Virus record (IMG/VR): IMGVR_UViG_3300049830_000285
Location: 62,001-126,000 of that record
Reading direction: 5' to 3' (one strand)
DNA: 64,000 nt
Source: a virus
How positions within the stretch are numbered: position 1 is the first letter of the stretch; each line of letters begins with the position of its first letter. The notes under the pieces were generated by a model, which did no database searches, was not told the DNA's origin, and was given only the letters and a program-made list of their open reading frames with translations. Shown here in pieces: positions 26,280-37,400 of the stretch. The translations under genes were made by a program, and so were the position numbers.

Positions 26280-29200
26280 ATGAACACAGAACCCAAAGAA
26301 TATAAAGTAAAGTGTCTTTTAGGCGCGGTATATGCCCCGGATATTGGCTTTATATCAGAAATGGCAGCCAGGTCTAGAGTTTCGAAAGACCCTGCAAATC
26401 TTATTCCGCAAACATATTATTTGCGAAGCAACTATGCTGGTGAAGCTCCTAAAATGCCATCGGTATCTCAGCGCCTTAAATCTGTACTACAAAGTTCAGG
26501 CGGATTGATTCCCGAACCCAATCCATACATTGGCGCACCAATGTCTACTTTTGTTTATGGCGGATTAGTGCCAGAAGAGAATCATCCACAATTGGATAAT
26601 ATTCTCGGCCCGTCTAAGGCAAAAGCTTTTGAATTTGAGAAAGGTGTGTTTTATCAATATAATCCAGTTTTTGATGGCGGAGAAGCAGACCTTGGAGGAA
26701 CCGGACGGGACGGCAGCGATGCCCCTGAATTTCAAAACCCATCTAATTTTGGGCCTACACCAAATTTCGCTTTTGAGGGTGCGCAATATCCTTCGATTCC
26801 ATCTATGAAATCTGCGCCATTTAATGTAGAACAGCAGCGGTCTACATATAATATTTGGCAACATGTTAATCTTGATGAAAAGAAAAATCCCGTAAAATAT
26901 AGAAAACATTTAGGCCCGGTTTATCCCGATGGATATTCTGGAGGAAGAATGCGACAAAATGTGTCTGTTGATGGTGATGCATATGTAGTTGTCACATCAC
27001 AAAATACTGTCACGCAACTAGAGAGGTTGTTTCCTATTGCCGCTGATTTAGCATACGAAAATGACACCAAGATTTATTATCCCAACGCTGGTAATATCGC
27101 AATCGCTCCAAAAACCATCAAAGCGCGACCATCTGATAATTGCGGTTTTCAGGTTCACCTTAAACACTCTGAAGTAGCAAAGATGAGTAATCCACAAAGT
27201 GGAAAAGTGGACGGCGGTGTGCGCATTGAATTCGGTGCATCTGAATACCCAAAGAGTGGAAACTTTATTCAAAATTTTCAGATTAACTTAATTGCTGGTC
27301 AAACACCCGAGCTACATTATTATCACCCGTTGAAACAAACATGGGAGCAATTTCCGTTGAACGGGGCACCGTTTGGTTCTGGAGATTTCAAATTATTTGT
27401 CCATTATGCTGGCCCAAACATGTTGATTGGGTTTGATGAAAACGTGGAAAGTTGGAATGCATTTGTCCCGCTTGATAATGAAGATGACAACAAGCAACAA
27501 ATTTATGCTCGTACACCTGTTAATTCTAAAATCAGCATGACGTTTAATAACATCACGGCAGCTTTCAAATACGGGCCGATTGCATTTAACAACTATCATC
27601 CAGAAAATGTATCCTCCGTTCGTGAGACAGACCCAGACGTGGGCGAAATTGACCACATGGGGCAGTTACAAACGAGTTTTAGTGCCCAATCAAAGATTGA
27701 CCCAGGGCGTCAATCAACAGACCGTAGCGAGGCTTTAAATGCCACTAATATCAATTCTCAATTTCAAGCACAGCGATTATATGGGATAAATGCTGGTAAT
27801 CCCGATGACCCAGAGCGTATTGAGAGCCGAGAATCATCTGCGTCATGTTATGCAGATTGGCGTAGACCATCTGCGGAGATGATTTATCGTGAAATTAGTT
27901 CAACAACTGATGCGAGTACGGGTGAAAAATTTTCCAAGGGTCGTGTAATTTTTGACACCACCATCGAGGGCCCGCAATTTCAATTTGTTAGAGCTGGAAA
28001 TAATCAATCAGCCGATTCTTCGAGCCAGAGTAGCTTAAAGAAATATTTTGGTCAATCATTAGATGGCAAAGACAAACCAACATCTTCTGCTTTAGCTGAT
28101 ATTATTGTTCAAATGCCCTGGGGAGATATTTCTGATTATGTCGAAAGCTGGACAGTGAGTGTCTCCTATCCGCTTGGAAGTGGAGGTAGTAATAGTAATC
28201 ACTCATATATGCAAAAACAAGCAAGTGTTGTGTTGAGAAATCTAAAAATGACTACACTTGGTCGTCAAATATTGGATTCTATTGAAAAAAATAATTTGAC
28301 CATTGAGCTTGGCGCAGGCCCAAATACTGCGGAAACTTTCTTCCAGGGTGTTATCACTGAAAGCGAAACTGAGAATACACCAAACGGTAGTATCACAACA
28401 GTAAAATGTACAGATATCGCCACTCAAATCTTATCTGATGTACCGTGTTCAACAGTTTTGTTTTTTCAAAGTATGAGATATGGAAGAATTATTGAATATG
28501 CTGTTGCGATGTCTGGTTTATATGATTGGTACGACCAAACAAATGACCCCAAATTGGCAGATGCTTTGAATTTAAGATTAGGTTATAGTCCAGTGGAAGG
28601 TAGCTTAGCAACTCAAGTTCTATCGGCTTCTCCACAGAAAAAAGTCATTGATGTTTTAAAACCTGCACTTTCGCTGGTTATTGATTCTGACGCTCTGCCT
28701 GTTTTTTATTGGGACGAATCTACACAACGACTGAAACTCGACAGAAGACAATCTCCGCTATTGTTGGATGAATTAACCTTTGCTGGATATCTTGACCCTG
28801 ATATTAGTGCTTCATATTTACCAAATAGTTTGGTGGAAGGTCAACATGGCGTATTGCACAATTCTGGTTGGAGAACAACAACAAATAATAAGCAGTTACA
28901 TGCTGGAATAGTTTTATATGGACAAAATTGGTACGGAAGAGTAATAACATACACAAAAATTAACGAAGATGAATTCGCTAATCGCTTCACCAAAGAAGGG
29001 TTGGCGAATCTTATTAATTCTGTTGGCGAAGCTGCTGATTTTAAGGATTTAACTGGAGGGTATATTGGTTATAGAAAGATTTTTATTGACCAAGCACAAT
29101 CCAATCTATTTCCCGACTTGTTGTCTTTAAGAAATTACGGTTCACGTCTAAAATCATTTATGATATTGCCATATCAGCGAATTGCATTTAAATGTTATGT

Positions 29201-29405
29201 TACACGACCATTAAAGCACGCTGGGCAATTTCAAATCAAAACATTTTTAAATCCACCTGGATTATCTGCTGATGATGATAGTGAAAACGCAACAACTGGC
29301 AACTATTTATACTCTGAGGTAACGTACAGTTTTACGAAAAGCAACAACTTTATCTTAGCCGATGTTAAAGGGGAACAGCTTCCACCTCTCGCATATAATA
29401 ACTAA
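26280..29405 (+). CDS. Baseplate hub-like protein
   Basis: 1041 residues. Residues 1-600 are polar with repeated Asn/Gly/Pro turns and no recognised domain. Residues 604-720 resemble a late control D / gp27-like hub: IVQMPWGDISDYVESWTVSV, then LTIELGAGPNTAETFFQGVI, then ITTVKCTDIATQILSD. This pattern of charged strands ending in a CTD motif is found in hub proteins that hold the tail tube at the baseplate. The C-terminal 250 residues are beta-rich. It opens the plus-strand run of baseplate and fibre genes. The hub call is based on pattern, and a general baseplate protein is the alternative. Confidence 0.55.
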   Translation: MNTEPKEYKVKCLLGAVYAPDIGFISEMAARSRVSKDPANLIPQTYYLRSNYAGEAPKMPSVSQRLKSVLQSSGGLIPEPNPYIGAPMSTFVYGGLVPEENHPQLDNILGPSKAKAFEFEKGVFYQYNPVFDGGEADLGGTGRDGSDAPEFQNPSNFGPTPNFAFEGAQYPSIPSMKSAPFNVEQQRSTYNIWQHVNLDEKKNPVKYRKHLGPVYPDGYSGGRMRQNVSVDGDAYVVVTSQNTVTQLERLFPIAADLAYENDTKIYYPNAGNIAIAPKTIKARPSDNCGFQVHLKHSEVAKMSNPQSGKVDGGVRIEFGASEYPKSGNFIQNFQINLIAGQTPELHYYHPLKQTWEQFPLNGAPFGSGDFKLFVHYAGPNMLIGFDENVESWNAFVPLDNEDDNKQQIYARTPVNSKISMTFNNITAAFKYGPIAFNNYHPENVSSVRETDPDVGEIDHMGQLQTSFSAQSKIDPGRQSTDRSEALNATNINSQFQAQRLYGINAGNPDDPERIESRESSASCYADWRRPSAEMIYREISSTTDASTGEKFSKGRVIFDTTIEGPQFQFVRAGNNQSADSSSQSSLKKYFGQSLDGKDKPTSSALADIIVQMPWGDISDYVESWTVSVSYPLGSGGSNSNHSYMQKQASVVLRNLKMTTLGRQILDSIEKNNLTIELGAGPNTAETFFQGVITESETENTPNGSITTVKCTDIATQILSDVPCSTVLFFQSMRYGRIIEYAVAMSGLYDWYDQTNDPKLADALNLRLGYSPVEGSLATQVLSASPQKKVIDVLKPALSLVIDSDALPVFYWDESTQRLKLDRRQSPLLLDELTFAGYLDPDISASYLPNSLVEGQHGVLHNSGWRTTTNNKQLHAGIVLYGQNWYGRVITYTKINEDEFANRFTKEGLANLINSVGEAADFKDLTGGYIGYRKIFIDQAQSNLFPDLLSLRNYGSRLKSFMILPYQRIAFKCYVTRPLKHAGQFQIKTFLNPPGLSADDDSENATTGNYLYSEVTYSFTKSNNFILADVKGEQLPPLAYNN

Positions 29406-29433
29406 AGGAATTTGAAAATGAGGAGTGAGTAAG

Positions 29434-29664
29434 GTGACAATAAAATCGAGTTTCAGGTCGTTTGACGAAATAATTAGCAACCATATTGAAAGACATAGTT
29501 CGACTAATGAAATTCCGATGGGTTCACCAAATGCCGTTCTTGCTGCCCAGAGTCAGCCTTTCTTTAATTCTTCATCTCAAGTCAAAGGTGTGTTACAGTG
29601 GGGTTTTTCGACTTGGGGAGTTGAGCCAGTCATAGGCATCGACGAGCCTCAAAACAGGAAATAA
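29434..29664 (+). CDS. Small hypothetical virion-block protein
   Basis: About 76 residues from GTG at 29434. An in-frame GTG at 29425 exists, but AGGAG at 29421-29425 lies 8 nt upstream of the 29434 GTG, which decides the start. The product begins MTIKSSFRSFDEIISNHIER, then has a loop with VLQWGFSTWGVEPVIG. No family was recognised. It lies between the hub-like gene and a 1220-residue fibre-like gene, so it is probably a small baseplate or assembly protein. Confidence 0.5.
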   Translation: MTIKSSFRSFDEIISNHIERHSSTNEIPMGSPNAVLAAQSQPFFNSSSQVKGVLQWGFSTWGVEPVIGIDEPQNRK

Positions 29665-29667
29665 ACC

Positions 29668-32600
29668 GTGGGAAATACAGATATTTACAAGCTAGGGTTT
29701 TTAGAAGCCTTTCAAAAAGTCGGTGAAGTCATCGACATGGATGAGCGTCGATTTCGAACGATTGAAGCGCAGACATATGCTATTTACACTATTTTTGGTA
29801 ATGGCGTGCTTGACGACGACCCTCTTAATCCATCTTGGCGTATTCAAAATGTACCAGGAGATATCACTGGACAAGTCGTGCAAATTACCCCTGGCGGCGG
29901 ACATGTTGCTTGGAAATCTGCTGTTACAACTGATGTCACACAAGTTAAGCTTCCTCCACCATCTGGCGCTACCACTGGCAACTTATATACATTTTGGATT
30001 TATGCCAGAGCTAATGACACAACTCACGATAAGAGAACAGTAGATTTTGTTGCCTCTACTGTGGAAATTGCTGATTTTGATAATTATATTGGCTTAGGCG
30101 CGGTTATAGTTGATTACAGTTCAAGTCCACCATCTGTTACATGTTATAATGACGCAAGTCACGGCAGGGTTAATATTTCCTTATTCAATACGCTTGCCAC
30201 ATTAATCAATAAACATAAGCATATTGGTGGCGCTAATAATCCGAGTCGTGTGGATTTAGGTTTGCACGTACAGGGGAAACTTGATGGAACATTTATTGAG
30301 AATTTGGATTTAGGTACTGTTACAAAAGGAAATTTAGCCCCAGAAAGACTTCCTTTAATAAGCCACACCATTTTAGCTGACATCGGAACTCTTACACACC
30401 CGGAAATAGATTCTCTGCTTGAAACATTGGAAAATCCATCGTCATACAGATTATCCGATTTACATATTGCGAATCTTTTGCAACTCGTTTTAGCTTTGAA
30501 AAAACAAAGCGGTCTTGGTACAGTTGATGCAAAACTTGTCAACGCTATTTTCTATACTCCTGGATACAATGCTGATGACCATTTAATTGCTTATTATTCT
30601 ACTTTTGCAACCTATGGATTATCGGGAGTCGTTGCTGATTATGTACCTGGCCCAAATGGTGCTGGAAAAGTAGATTTAGCCATAGTTGACAAGAATTTAC
30701 ATGAAATCTATGGCACAAACCCGTCTGCTATTAACAGTGATGTTATTGTATGGACAACAGATTTAGATTTCACAACAGCTTTAGAAAATCACCAAACACG
30801 AGTGAATTCCCCGGAGCCATACTCGCATGATATTGTTATTACGGGAACTGGTGTAAATGGTGAAATTGATATTGATATTCCCCTTGAATATAAAGCGATT
30901 ACATCTACCAACCTAGCTGCGTCAGCTAACTCCTTTGCATGGGATGGCGGTTACAAATTTATTGATAACAAAACACAAACAGCTATTGTTCCACCGCCAC
31001 CACCAACATTAACAACTCCACCATTTAATAATGAATTCGTAGACACATATGCTGTTGAGAGATATTTCTTTGGTACTTTCTCCAGTGCTCAAGACTGGTC
31101 AACTCGAACCAAGCTGGGTATTGGATGGGGTCTTTCTTCTATTAGTCACCCAGGCGATGTGTTCATTTATTTGATTTACGATGGTGGTACAGCAACAACT
31201 GTTGTTCAAAATGGCGTCAGCACCACCGTTAAAATTTCTTCATTGGTGACACTAAGAGACGGCGATTTACAAACATCTGCTACTAGGCTTTATCGAGCTA
31301 TCAATATTTCTGAATTTAATGTCACTGATATGACAAAGATTACAGGTGTCGGTGTTGCTTGGAAAACTGCTACTGGATGGGATGGCAGTGAAGTAGATTT
31401 TTATTTATTGCATCCAAATGATGATGAAATAAGCACAATTGAAAGCCCAAATCTTGCAGTTGTTGAAGAGCGACAAACGCTACCCGACACTACATCTGCT
31501 ATTTTCATATGGAATGATAGTCTTTATGCTGAAACTGCTGAAATAGTCTTCAGATTTGATAGCGGTTTTACAACAACAACGTATAGTTTATTGAATTGGG
31601 ACACCACGGAGCCATCGAATACACAAGTAAAGTTTAGAACAAGAGCTGGAGATAATGATGTTAGCATGGGCGCATTTTATGATGTTGACCCAGACACTCA
31701 TTTGATTGATTCCAATTCATCTGTGGGTAGATATTTTGATATTCATGTGAAATTGGTATCAGCACCAGGTTTATCATTGGCACCAAGTCTGCAAACACTA
31801 TCGCTAGCTTTTGAAAGCGCGGGCGTTCCAGTAATTAAAACTTGGAACAAGAGACTTACGGATTCTACAAACGACCAAACTGGATGGATGGAGGGTCGGT
31901 CATTTGTTAATACATTAATTGGCGCTGATTACGTAGATGGTTTGTTGACTAAAAACTCCTTAACGCTGGAGTCTTCAAGCGGAGTTGGCGAATTTCAATA
32001 TATTCGCAGCGATAATAGTTACAACGCTTTTCAACTTGACGGCTCAGACGAGTCTTCTTATCAAAATGGCGAGACACTATACACTACACCATATCAAGCA
32101 TGGCACGGTAGTGTTCGCAGCGGATATCAAAGCCCGCTTGATTTTGAGATTCTATCTGATAAAAGTGTAGTATTTGCTGATACAAACAATGACCGATTGG
32201 TTCATGTCGATATTGACGGTAATATGATTCGCTCTATACAGGGCAATATTAGACTAAGAAATATTGACAGAGACTTTGTAGCATTAACAGCAGATTATAA
32301 CCCAAGACTTGGTAAAATATGGATTGCATTTAGTCAAAATATTACCATATCAGATAAATCTAAAATCTATCTACAAAGTGACCAAAATAGTTTGTCATTC
32401 AGTTTGTCAGATATAAATTGTGTGCCGTTTTCACCAATAGATAATAAAAGCGCCACAATACAAGCCACGTTGTCAGCTAGTTTGCAAGCAATAGTTAATT
32501 CTTGGACAAGTCCAATGAAAATCTTAATCCTTAACGGAGCTGTTACTTCTGCTGGGAGCGGCGGAAATACAGGTGGTGGCGGAAATACAGGTGGAGGAAC

Positions 32601-33330
32601 AGGTTCAGGCGGCGGGACATCTGATTGTCCACCAACAGGCCTGTATGAAAACCTTGGTACTGGTGATTTATCAGGAAAATTGGCTTGTTTTACTGGCTTG
32701 GAAGACAACACAGCCTCTAGTGCTGATTCGGGAGATTTTAATGGAGATGGTAGTATCACAAGTGTACTTCAAGGGCCTGGTGGACAAATTAGTAATATTA
32801 CTTTGAACGTATTTAGCGGTGAAGTGGTTTACTATAATCTATTTAATCCGATAAGTGTACAAGTATTTGAGGATACTAATTCATGGTTGGTAAGCACAGC
32901 GGGGGCTGATTCAGTTATTCGTTTTGATTCTAGCAGTGTAGCCTCTTGGACTATTCCATCTACATTAATTACTATGCGAGAAGGCTACGGTGGTTCTGCT
33001 TATTTGTTGAGCAATGGTAATGTTCTCTTAGCCGCCCCTGCGAGTGATTCAGATGGGGCAAAGGGCACGTTAATGGTTGTGAATCGGACTACTGGAAACG
33101 TACCATTGTTCAGCGTTCCTATTGATGGAGACCCAGTTAGAGCATTGCCATATACAAATTCTTTTGAATATTGGGTGGCTATTAATGACCGCTCAAGCAC
33201 TGGTTCGGCGTCTAGATTGGTTAGAGTCAATACTTCTGGAAAAATTACATGGAACTGGGGTAGTGGTATTTTAACACACCCATCGGGCATGTCTATATTA
33301 GAAAACGGCACACTGTTGGTGTCTGAATAG
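29668..33330 (+). CDS. Fibre-like protein with HxHxGG block, Gly linker and NHL propeller
   Basis: 1220 residues from GTG (AGGA 8 nt upstream). It begins DMDERRFRTIEAQTYA, similar in layout to the 2874-residue protein. At about residues 183-188 is KHKHIGG, an HxH motif, followed by GKLDGTFIENLDLGTVTKGN. A Gly/Asn/Thr linker lies at about 965-990, encoded by 18-nt repeats. NHL-type propeller stretches surround it: VVFADTNNDRLVHVDIDGN before, and VRVNTSGKITWNWGSG with HPSGMSILENGTLLVS at the end. It most likely reads as a long tail-spike or fibre. The last blade stops at a TAG, and closure of the propeller may use earlier strands. Confidence 0.65.
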   Translation: MGNTDIYKLGFLEAFQKVGEVIDMDERRFRTIEAQTYAIYTIFGNGVLDDDPLNPSWRIQNVPGDITGQVVQITPGGGHVAWKSAVTTDVTQVKLPPPSGATTGNLYTFWIYARANDTTHDKRTVDFVASTVEIADFDNYIGLGAVIVDYSSSPPSVTCYNDASHGRVNISLFNTLATLINKHKHIGGANNPSRVDLGLHVQGKLDGTFIENLDLGTVTKGNLAPERLPLISHTILADIGTLTHPEIDSLLETLENPSSYRLSDLHIANLLQLVLALKKQSGLGTVDAKLVNAIFYTPGYNADDHLIAYYSTFATYGLSGVVADYVPGPNGAGKVDLAIVDKNLHEIYGTNPSAINSDVIVWTTDLDFTTALENHQTRVNSPEPYSHDIVITGTGVNGEIDIDIPLEYKAITSTNLAASANSFAWDGGYKFIDNKTQTAIVPPPPPTLTTPPFNNEFVDTYAVERYFFGTFSSAQDWSTRTKLGIGWGLSSISHPGDVFIYLIYDGGTATTVVQNGVSTTVKISSLVTLRDGDLQTSATRLYRAINISEFNVTDMTKITGVGVAWKTATGWDGSEVDFYLLHPNDDEISTIESPNLAVVEERQTLPDTTSAIFIWNDSLYAETAEIVFRFDSGFTTTTYSLLNWDTTEPSNTQVKFRTRAGDNDVSMGAFYDVDPDTHLIDSNSSVGRYFDIHVKLVSAPGLSLAPSLQTLSLAFESAGVPVIKTWNKRLTDSTNDQTGWMEGRSFVNTLIGADYVDGLLTKNSLTLESSSGVGEFQYIRSDNSYNAFQLDGSDESSYQNGETLYTTPYQAWHGSVRSGYQSPLDFEILSDKSVVFADTNNDRLVHVDIDGNMIRSIQGNIRLRNIDRDFVALTADYNPRLGKIWIAFSQNITISDKSKIYLQSDQNSLSFSLSDINCVPFSPIDNKSATIQATLSASLQAIVNSWTSPMKILILNGAVTSAGSGGNTGGGGNTGGGTGSGGGTSDCPPTGLYENLGTGDLSGKLACFTGLEDNTASSADSGDFNGDGSITSVLQGPGGQISNITLNVFSGEVVYYNLFNPISVQVFEDTNSWLVSTAGADSVIRFDSSSVASWTIPSTLITMREGYGGSAYLLSNGNVLLAAPASDSDGAKGTLMVVNRTTGNVPLFSVPIDGDPVRALPYTNSFEYWVAINDRSSTGSASRLVRVNTSGKITWNWGSGILTHPSGMSILENGTLLVSE
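32560..32595 (+). repeat. Two 18-nt tandem repeats encoding a Gly/Asn/Thr linker
   Basis: Copies at 32560-32577 and 32578-32595 differ at one base and encode a GGNTGG unit twice within the fibre-like gene. Such short repeats can change linker length by slippage. Confidence 0.85.
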
Positions 33331-33337
33331 GTCAAAA

Positions 33338-34459
33338 ATGCAATCAATACCCAATTTAACTTTTGAAACTTTAGATGACAGAGCTGGATTTACTCTTACA
33401 GCGCCTTCGAATAATTATATCAATATCATCTTTTCTGATGCACCTGAAAATTTTAACATTGGACAAACACAAGATGCTTTAATTATGATGATATCGCCAG
33501 ACATTCGAGCTACGGCATTTAATGCTGGTGATAACATAGCATTATATTTGAGTAAATCAAGTAGTATGCCCCAAAGCTTTAGCCTTGCGTTTGAAAATAT
33601 CGTGAGCCTAGATGTAAGAAATCATCAAGTAATTCTTCATATGTCAAATATGAAGATTTATATTGACTTTTCCGATTGTGTTGTTGTTGCTTCAGACCCA
33701 ACAACTATTACTGTTTCAGTGAGTAATGCTGATTCTAAATTAGAATTTTCCACTCAAATCAAATCCGCCTTTGCTGTTATGAATCAAAATGTATCTATGC
33801 AAAGTATTGATGGTGGACGAATGTTGATTCCATCATCTCGAAGGATTCCAGAATTTATTATTTCCATTTATGACGATAGTAGTTTTGTTCGACCGAGACC
33901 ATCGCGTTTTGGTGTTCCGGTTATATCTACGGTGCCAGGATTTATACCAGACAGCTCTTGGAGCGTGACGGTGCCGCAAGAAGATAAAGATTTAATGGAA
34001 TTGGGTGTGGGAACTGAGAAGCGAAAAATGTACTTCAAAATTATTAGTGACCAAACTATTGAAGGTTCTTTGCGTGATAATCTTCAGCTTGAAATTGATA
34101 TGCCAGCAGGGGTTGACACCGTTGTCGAAACTGTCTCTCTTCCATTGACTTATATCAGCTCAGCCGATGTAAATGATATATTTACTGGCTCTTATGATTT
34201 TCACAAAGAAGATACTGTTAACTTTGTAGATGGATTCGCTTATTTATCAGTGCGATTGCCGTTAAAAATTCAAAGAAATCTTCCGTTAATCTTCCAAGTG
34301 AGCACCGATGGTTCTACTTTTACTAATCCAACAAGTTTGCCAGTAAGTTCTTTACCATTTGATGCTTTAAGCATTGAAAATAATGTACAACCTAAATTAG
34401 CCAATTCCAAACAGGGTTCGAAAGCTGAAAAAGGGAAAAATAACAAGAATGGTCAATAA
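33338..34459 (+). CDS. Beta-rich baseplate/fibre-associated protein
   Basis: 373 residues. The chain is beta-rich with many short hydrophobic strands (FTLTAPSNNYINIIFS, QVILHMSNMKIYIDFSD), and the last 20 residues are Lys/Asn-rich (KQGSKAEKGKNNKNG). It starts 7 nt after the TAG of the fibre-like gene and lies ahead of the 2632-residue protein, so it is probably co-transcribed with them. No motif was found that identifies the function. A small tail-fibre connector or chaperone is possible. Confidence 0.6.
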   Translation: MQSIPNLTFETLDDRAGFTLTAPSNNYINIIFSDAPENFNIGQTQDALIMMISPDIRATAFNAGDNIALYLSKSSSMPQSFSLAFENIVSLDVRNHQVILHMSNMKIYIDFSDCVVVASDPTTITVSVSNADSKLEFSTQIKSAFAVMNQNVSMQSIDGGRMLIPSSRRIPEFIISIYDDSSFVRPRPSRFGVPVISTVPGFIPDSSWSVTVPQEDKDLMELGVGTEKRKMYFKIISDQTIEGSLRDNLQLEIDMPAGVDTVVETVSLPLTYISSADVNDIFTGSYDFHKEDTVNFVDGFAYLSVRLPLKIQRNLPLIFQVSTDGSTFTNPTSLPVSSLPFDALSIENNVQPKLANSKQGSKAEKGKNNKNGQ

Positions 34460-34491
34460 CCCACAATGTAATCTGGCCATGGTGCTATATT

Positions 34492-37400
34492 ATGTCAATT
34501 GAAGTCAATCTTGTGCTCCCTGATAACCTCAGAAGCTCATTTTTAAGAGGAGAATTTATTGAACAGGGTCAAACATATACGACTCTGCTACAAAGCAATA
34601 ATCCAGCAAGGGACTTAAATCGTCATACTTTAAGTTTTGGTTTTGAATTAGTTGACACAGAAACTCGCGAACCAGTAGCATTGACGAGAATTAAATCGTT
34701 AAAAATTTCCAATGACCCTGATTTTGACGCAGAATCTACTTTAGAAATCACCAATTGGCCTGTTGGCACATTTGATAGCGCCACCACTTACACATATACC
34801 TTTAACCCGTCATATTTCTTTGACTCAGCAAACGTTTCACCTCAGGGTACAGCAGACGACCCAGGTGCAGTAACTGGTAATCCGGGATTCTTTGTTGAAA
34901 ATTGGCCTTTGTCTGGCAACGGCGGATTGTCCACTGTGTACTTTAAGGCAATCCTTGAAGCTGGTTCAGATGAAATCACATATCCAGGCTCATATAGTAT
35001 TTTTGACCAAATATTTTGGGAAACAGAAAGACCGTCAACCCCAGGTAAACCAGAAGTATTAACATTCACTGATGGTTGGGTTGGTCGAAAATATGCGTGT
35101 AAATTTAGAGCTTCAGAAGAATCATCCACGGGACGATTTAGCGCAGGTGTGTCTCGATATATCGGTGATATTATTGAAGTTAGAAAAAATGCTATTTCCA
35201 GCGGAATTTACAATCTATATTCCACGCTCGGCTCTTCTTTGACGGGAGTTTCGAGAAGTATCTTACCAGATGAACCAGCTACAGCAATGACTGTTACTGG
35301 ATACAACGTTCAGTACGATAATACAGGATATGCAGCAAATGCTGGCAGAACTATCAACACCAATCTATTACTCAATACTAGTGCTATTTTACGCGGCGCA
35401 GCTTTATATTCTAATACGGCAACAAAGATTACATTGTCTACGACTGCTCCTGATTTTTGTGTTCAGGCACATGTTCAAATGTCGGTAGCTGATTTAAACA
35501 CAGCGAGTCGCTACTATATTAAAGCGTATACAGGTGTATTTAATGCGACATCTGGTTCTGTAGATGAATTGGTGGTCAGAGTTAACCTTCCTGCTCTGAA
35601 AGACATTCTGAATTCCACTTCACCACAGCAACCTACAGCAGACATTTATCGACTATCTGCATCATATACTCCAACAAGTGTATATAGTGTAAACCTACCC
35701 ATGCACATTGTTCCAGCATTACTTGCCGGGGGATTATTAGAGTTATTTCTTAGTAATTTTGATTCTCGTGGTTTGATGCAAGTATCTGCATACTTTACAC
35801 CAGACGGCGCACCTTCAGAATCCATTTTGATTGCAAGCACATTAATGGCAAATAAATTCTCTGACACGGCTGCCATGGGCGGTGCTATTGTTGGAGCCGT
35901 GACGGGCGGTGATGGTACTTTTCAATGCGATGAGTTGATGATTGCCTCTGGTAGATTCCTACTTGATATTGATTTGGGAGATTGTTTTAACGACGACCGC
36001 TCGGAAAACACATGGTTAGCGGCAAATACTACTTCTAAAAATTGGAATACTTTATTAGCAAATGGAAATTGGCTTTATTACACCGAGTTTGTCAGCAACT
36101 TAGCTGATTCGACTCGTGCTGAAAATGTTTCTGGCCCATCTAAGTCAGTGGCTTCTGATGCATTAACACTTTCAGCACCAGGTTATTTAAATCAAAAATC
36201 TGTCGCTGAAATACAATGCTCTACTCCAACTATGTCATCTCGCGCTCAGGTAACATTCGATGCAGACGTAAATGGAAGCACCAACTTTGGAGAATATTAT
36301 GTTGCATTTAGCCCATATGCTGTAACAGAACAACTTTCAACGTTGCGACCTATGGTTTCTCGATGTGACCCATATCAAAATGAAGCTGACGAGCCAATGT
36401 TGTTGCCCACTATTATCGTGGGTTTCTCGCCAGTTCGTGGAATTTATGTTACACAAAGAAATAATGACAATAGTTTAACAACCAAAAAAATAATGCACTT
36501 TACACCAGATGAAAATGGTGCAGAAACATGGAAAGTTGTTATTTCTAATGAGCCGACTGCTGGCAGCGGTGATACTACCAGTTTGGTGATTTTGCGAAAT
36601 AGTGAAGTCGTGGGAACTGTATTTGTCGGCAATTTATTACCATCGAAAGATATGGGGCTTGGATTCTATGTGGCACTTGGCGTTCGCTCCGAGAAAGCCA
36701 CGCAATCCGAGGCATCTGATATATATAATGCAGATTGTATCTTTTCAAATATCTTAATTGAAGGTTTACAAGCAATACACTCAATCGGTGATGACGACCC
36801 TGTTTCTATCAGACATTTTGCTAAATATGATACTGGCGCAACAACTCTTAAGCCGTTAATGGGTCAATATTTGATTGATGGTTCAACTGATGCTGGAGAT
36901 TTTAAATACTCTCTTTATCCTCAGCGAACTATCGTGGCTGATTCAGACACCGATTATATCATTGAAGTTGCGGCAGCTACAGTTGGTGCAAATATTCCAA
37001 AAACATTTGATTGCCCATCGTATCAATTAGATTTAGTCGAAACTTCTTTAGGGGGATTTGTTTTAAACTATGGAGACCTTGTGTTGGTTAAAGACCAAAC
37101 AAATCCACTTGAAAATGGTGTCTACCAAGTTAAATATGACATTGTTACATTTAGGTACTATTGGGAGCGATGGGCTGACTTAAATGAAGGTACGACTATT
37201 ACCGCTAGCACCACGCATCGCTTATACGTTCAAATGCGAGATAGATGGCTTTGGTGCCAAAACTGTCGCGTGGCAACAACAACTGTTGTTGCTGATTTCA
37301 ACAATGTATCCACCACTATTGACGGAGTAGTTGTTAAAGTTGGTGATAGAGTTTTGGTATGTAAAGAATCTTCCAACTTTATTGCACAAGGAATTTATAC

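Noticed and set aside
33300-33340. TAG recoding that would extend the 1220-residue fibre into the next gene
   Set aside because: Other genes also end in TAG with normal spacing to the next start, and the next ATG follows within 8 nt, so TAG reads as a true stop.
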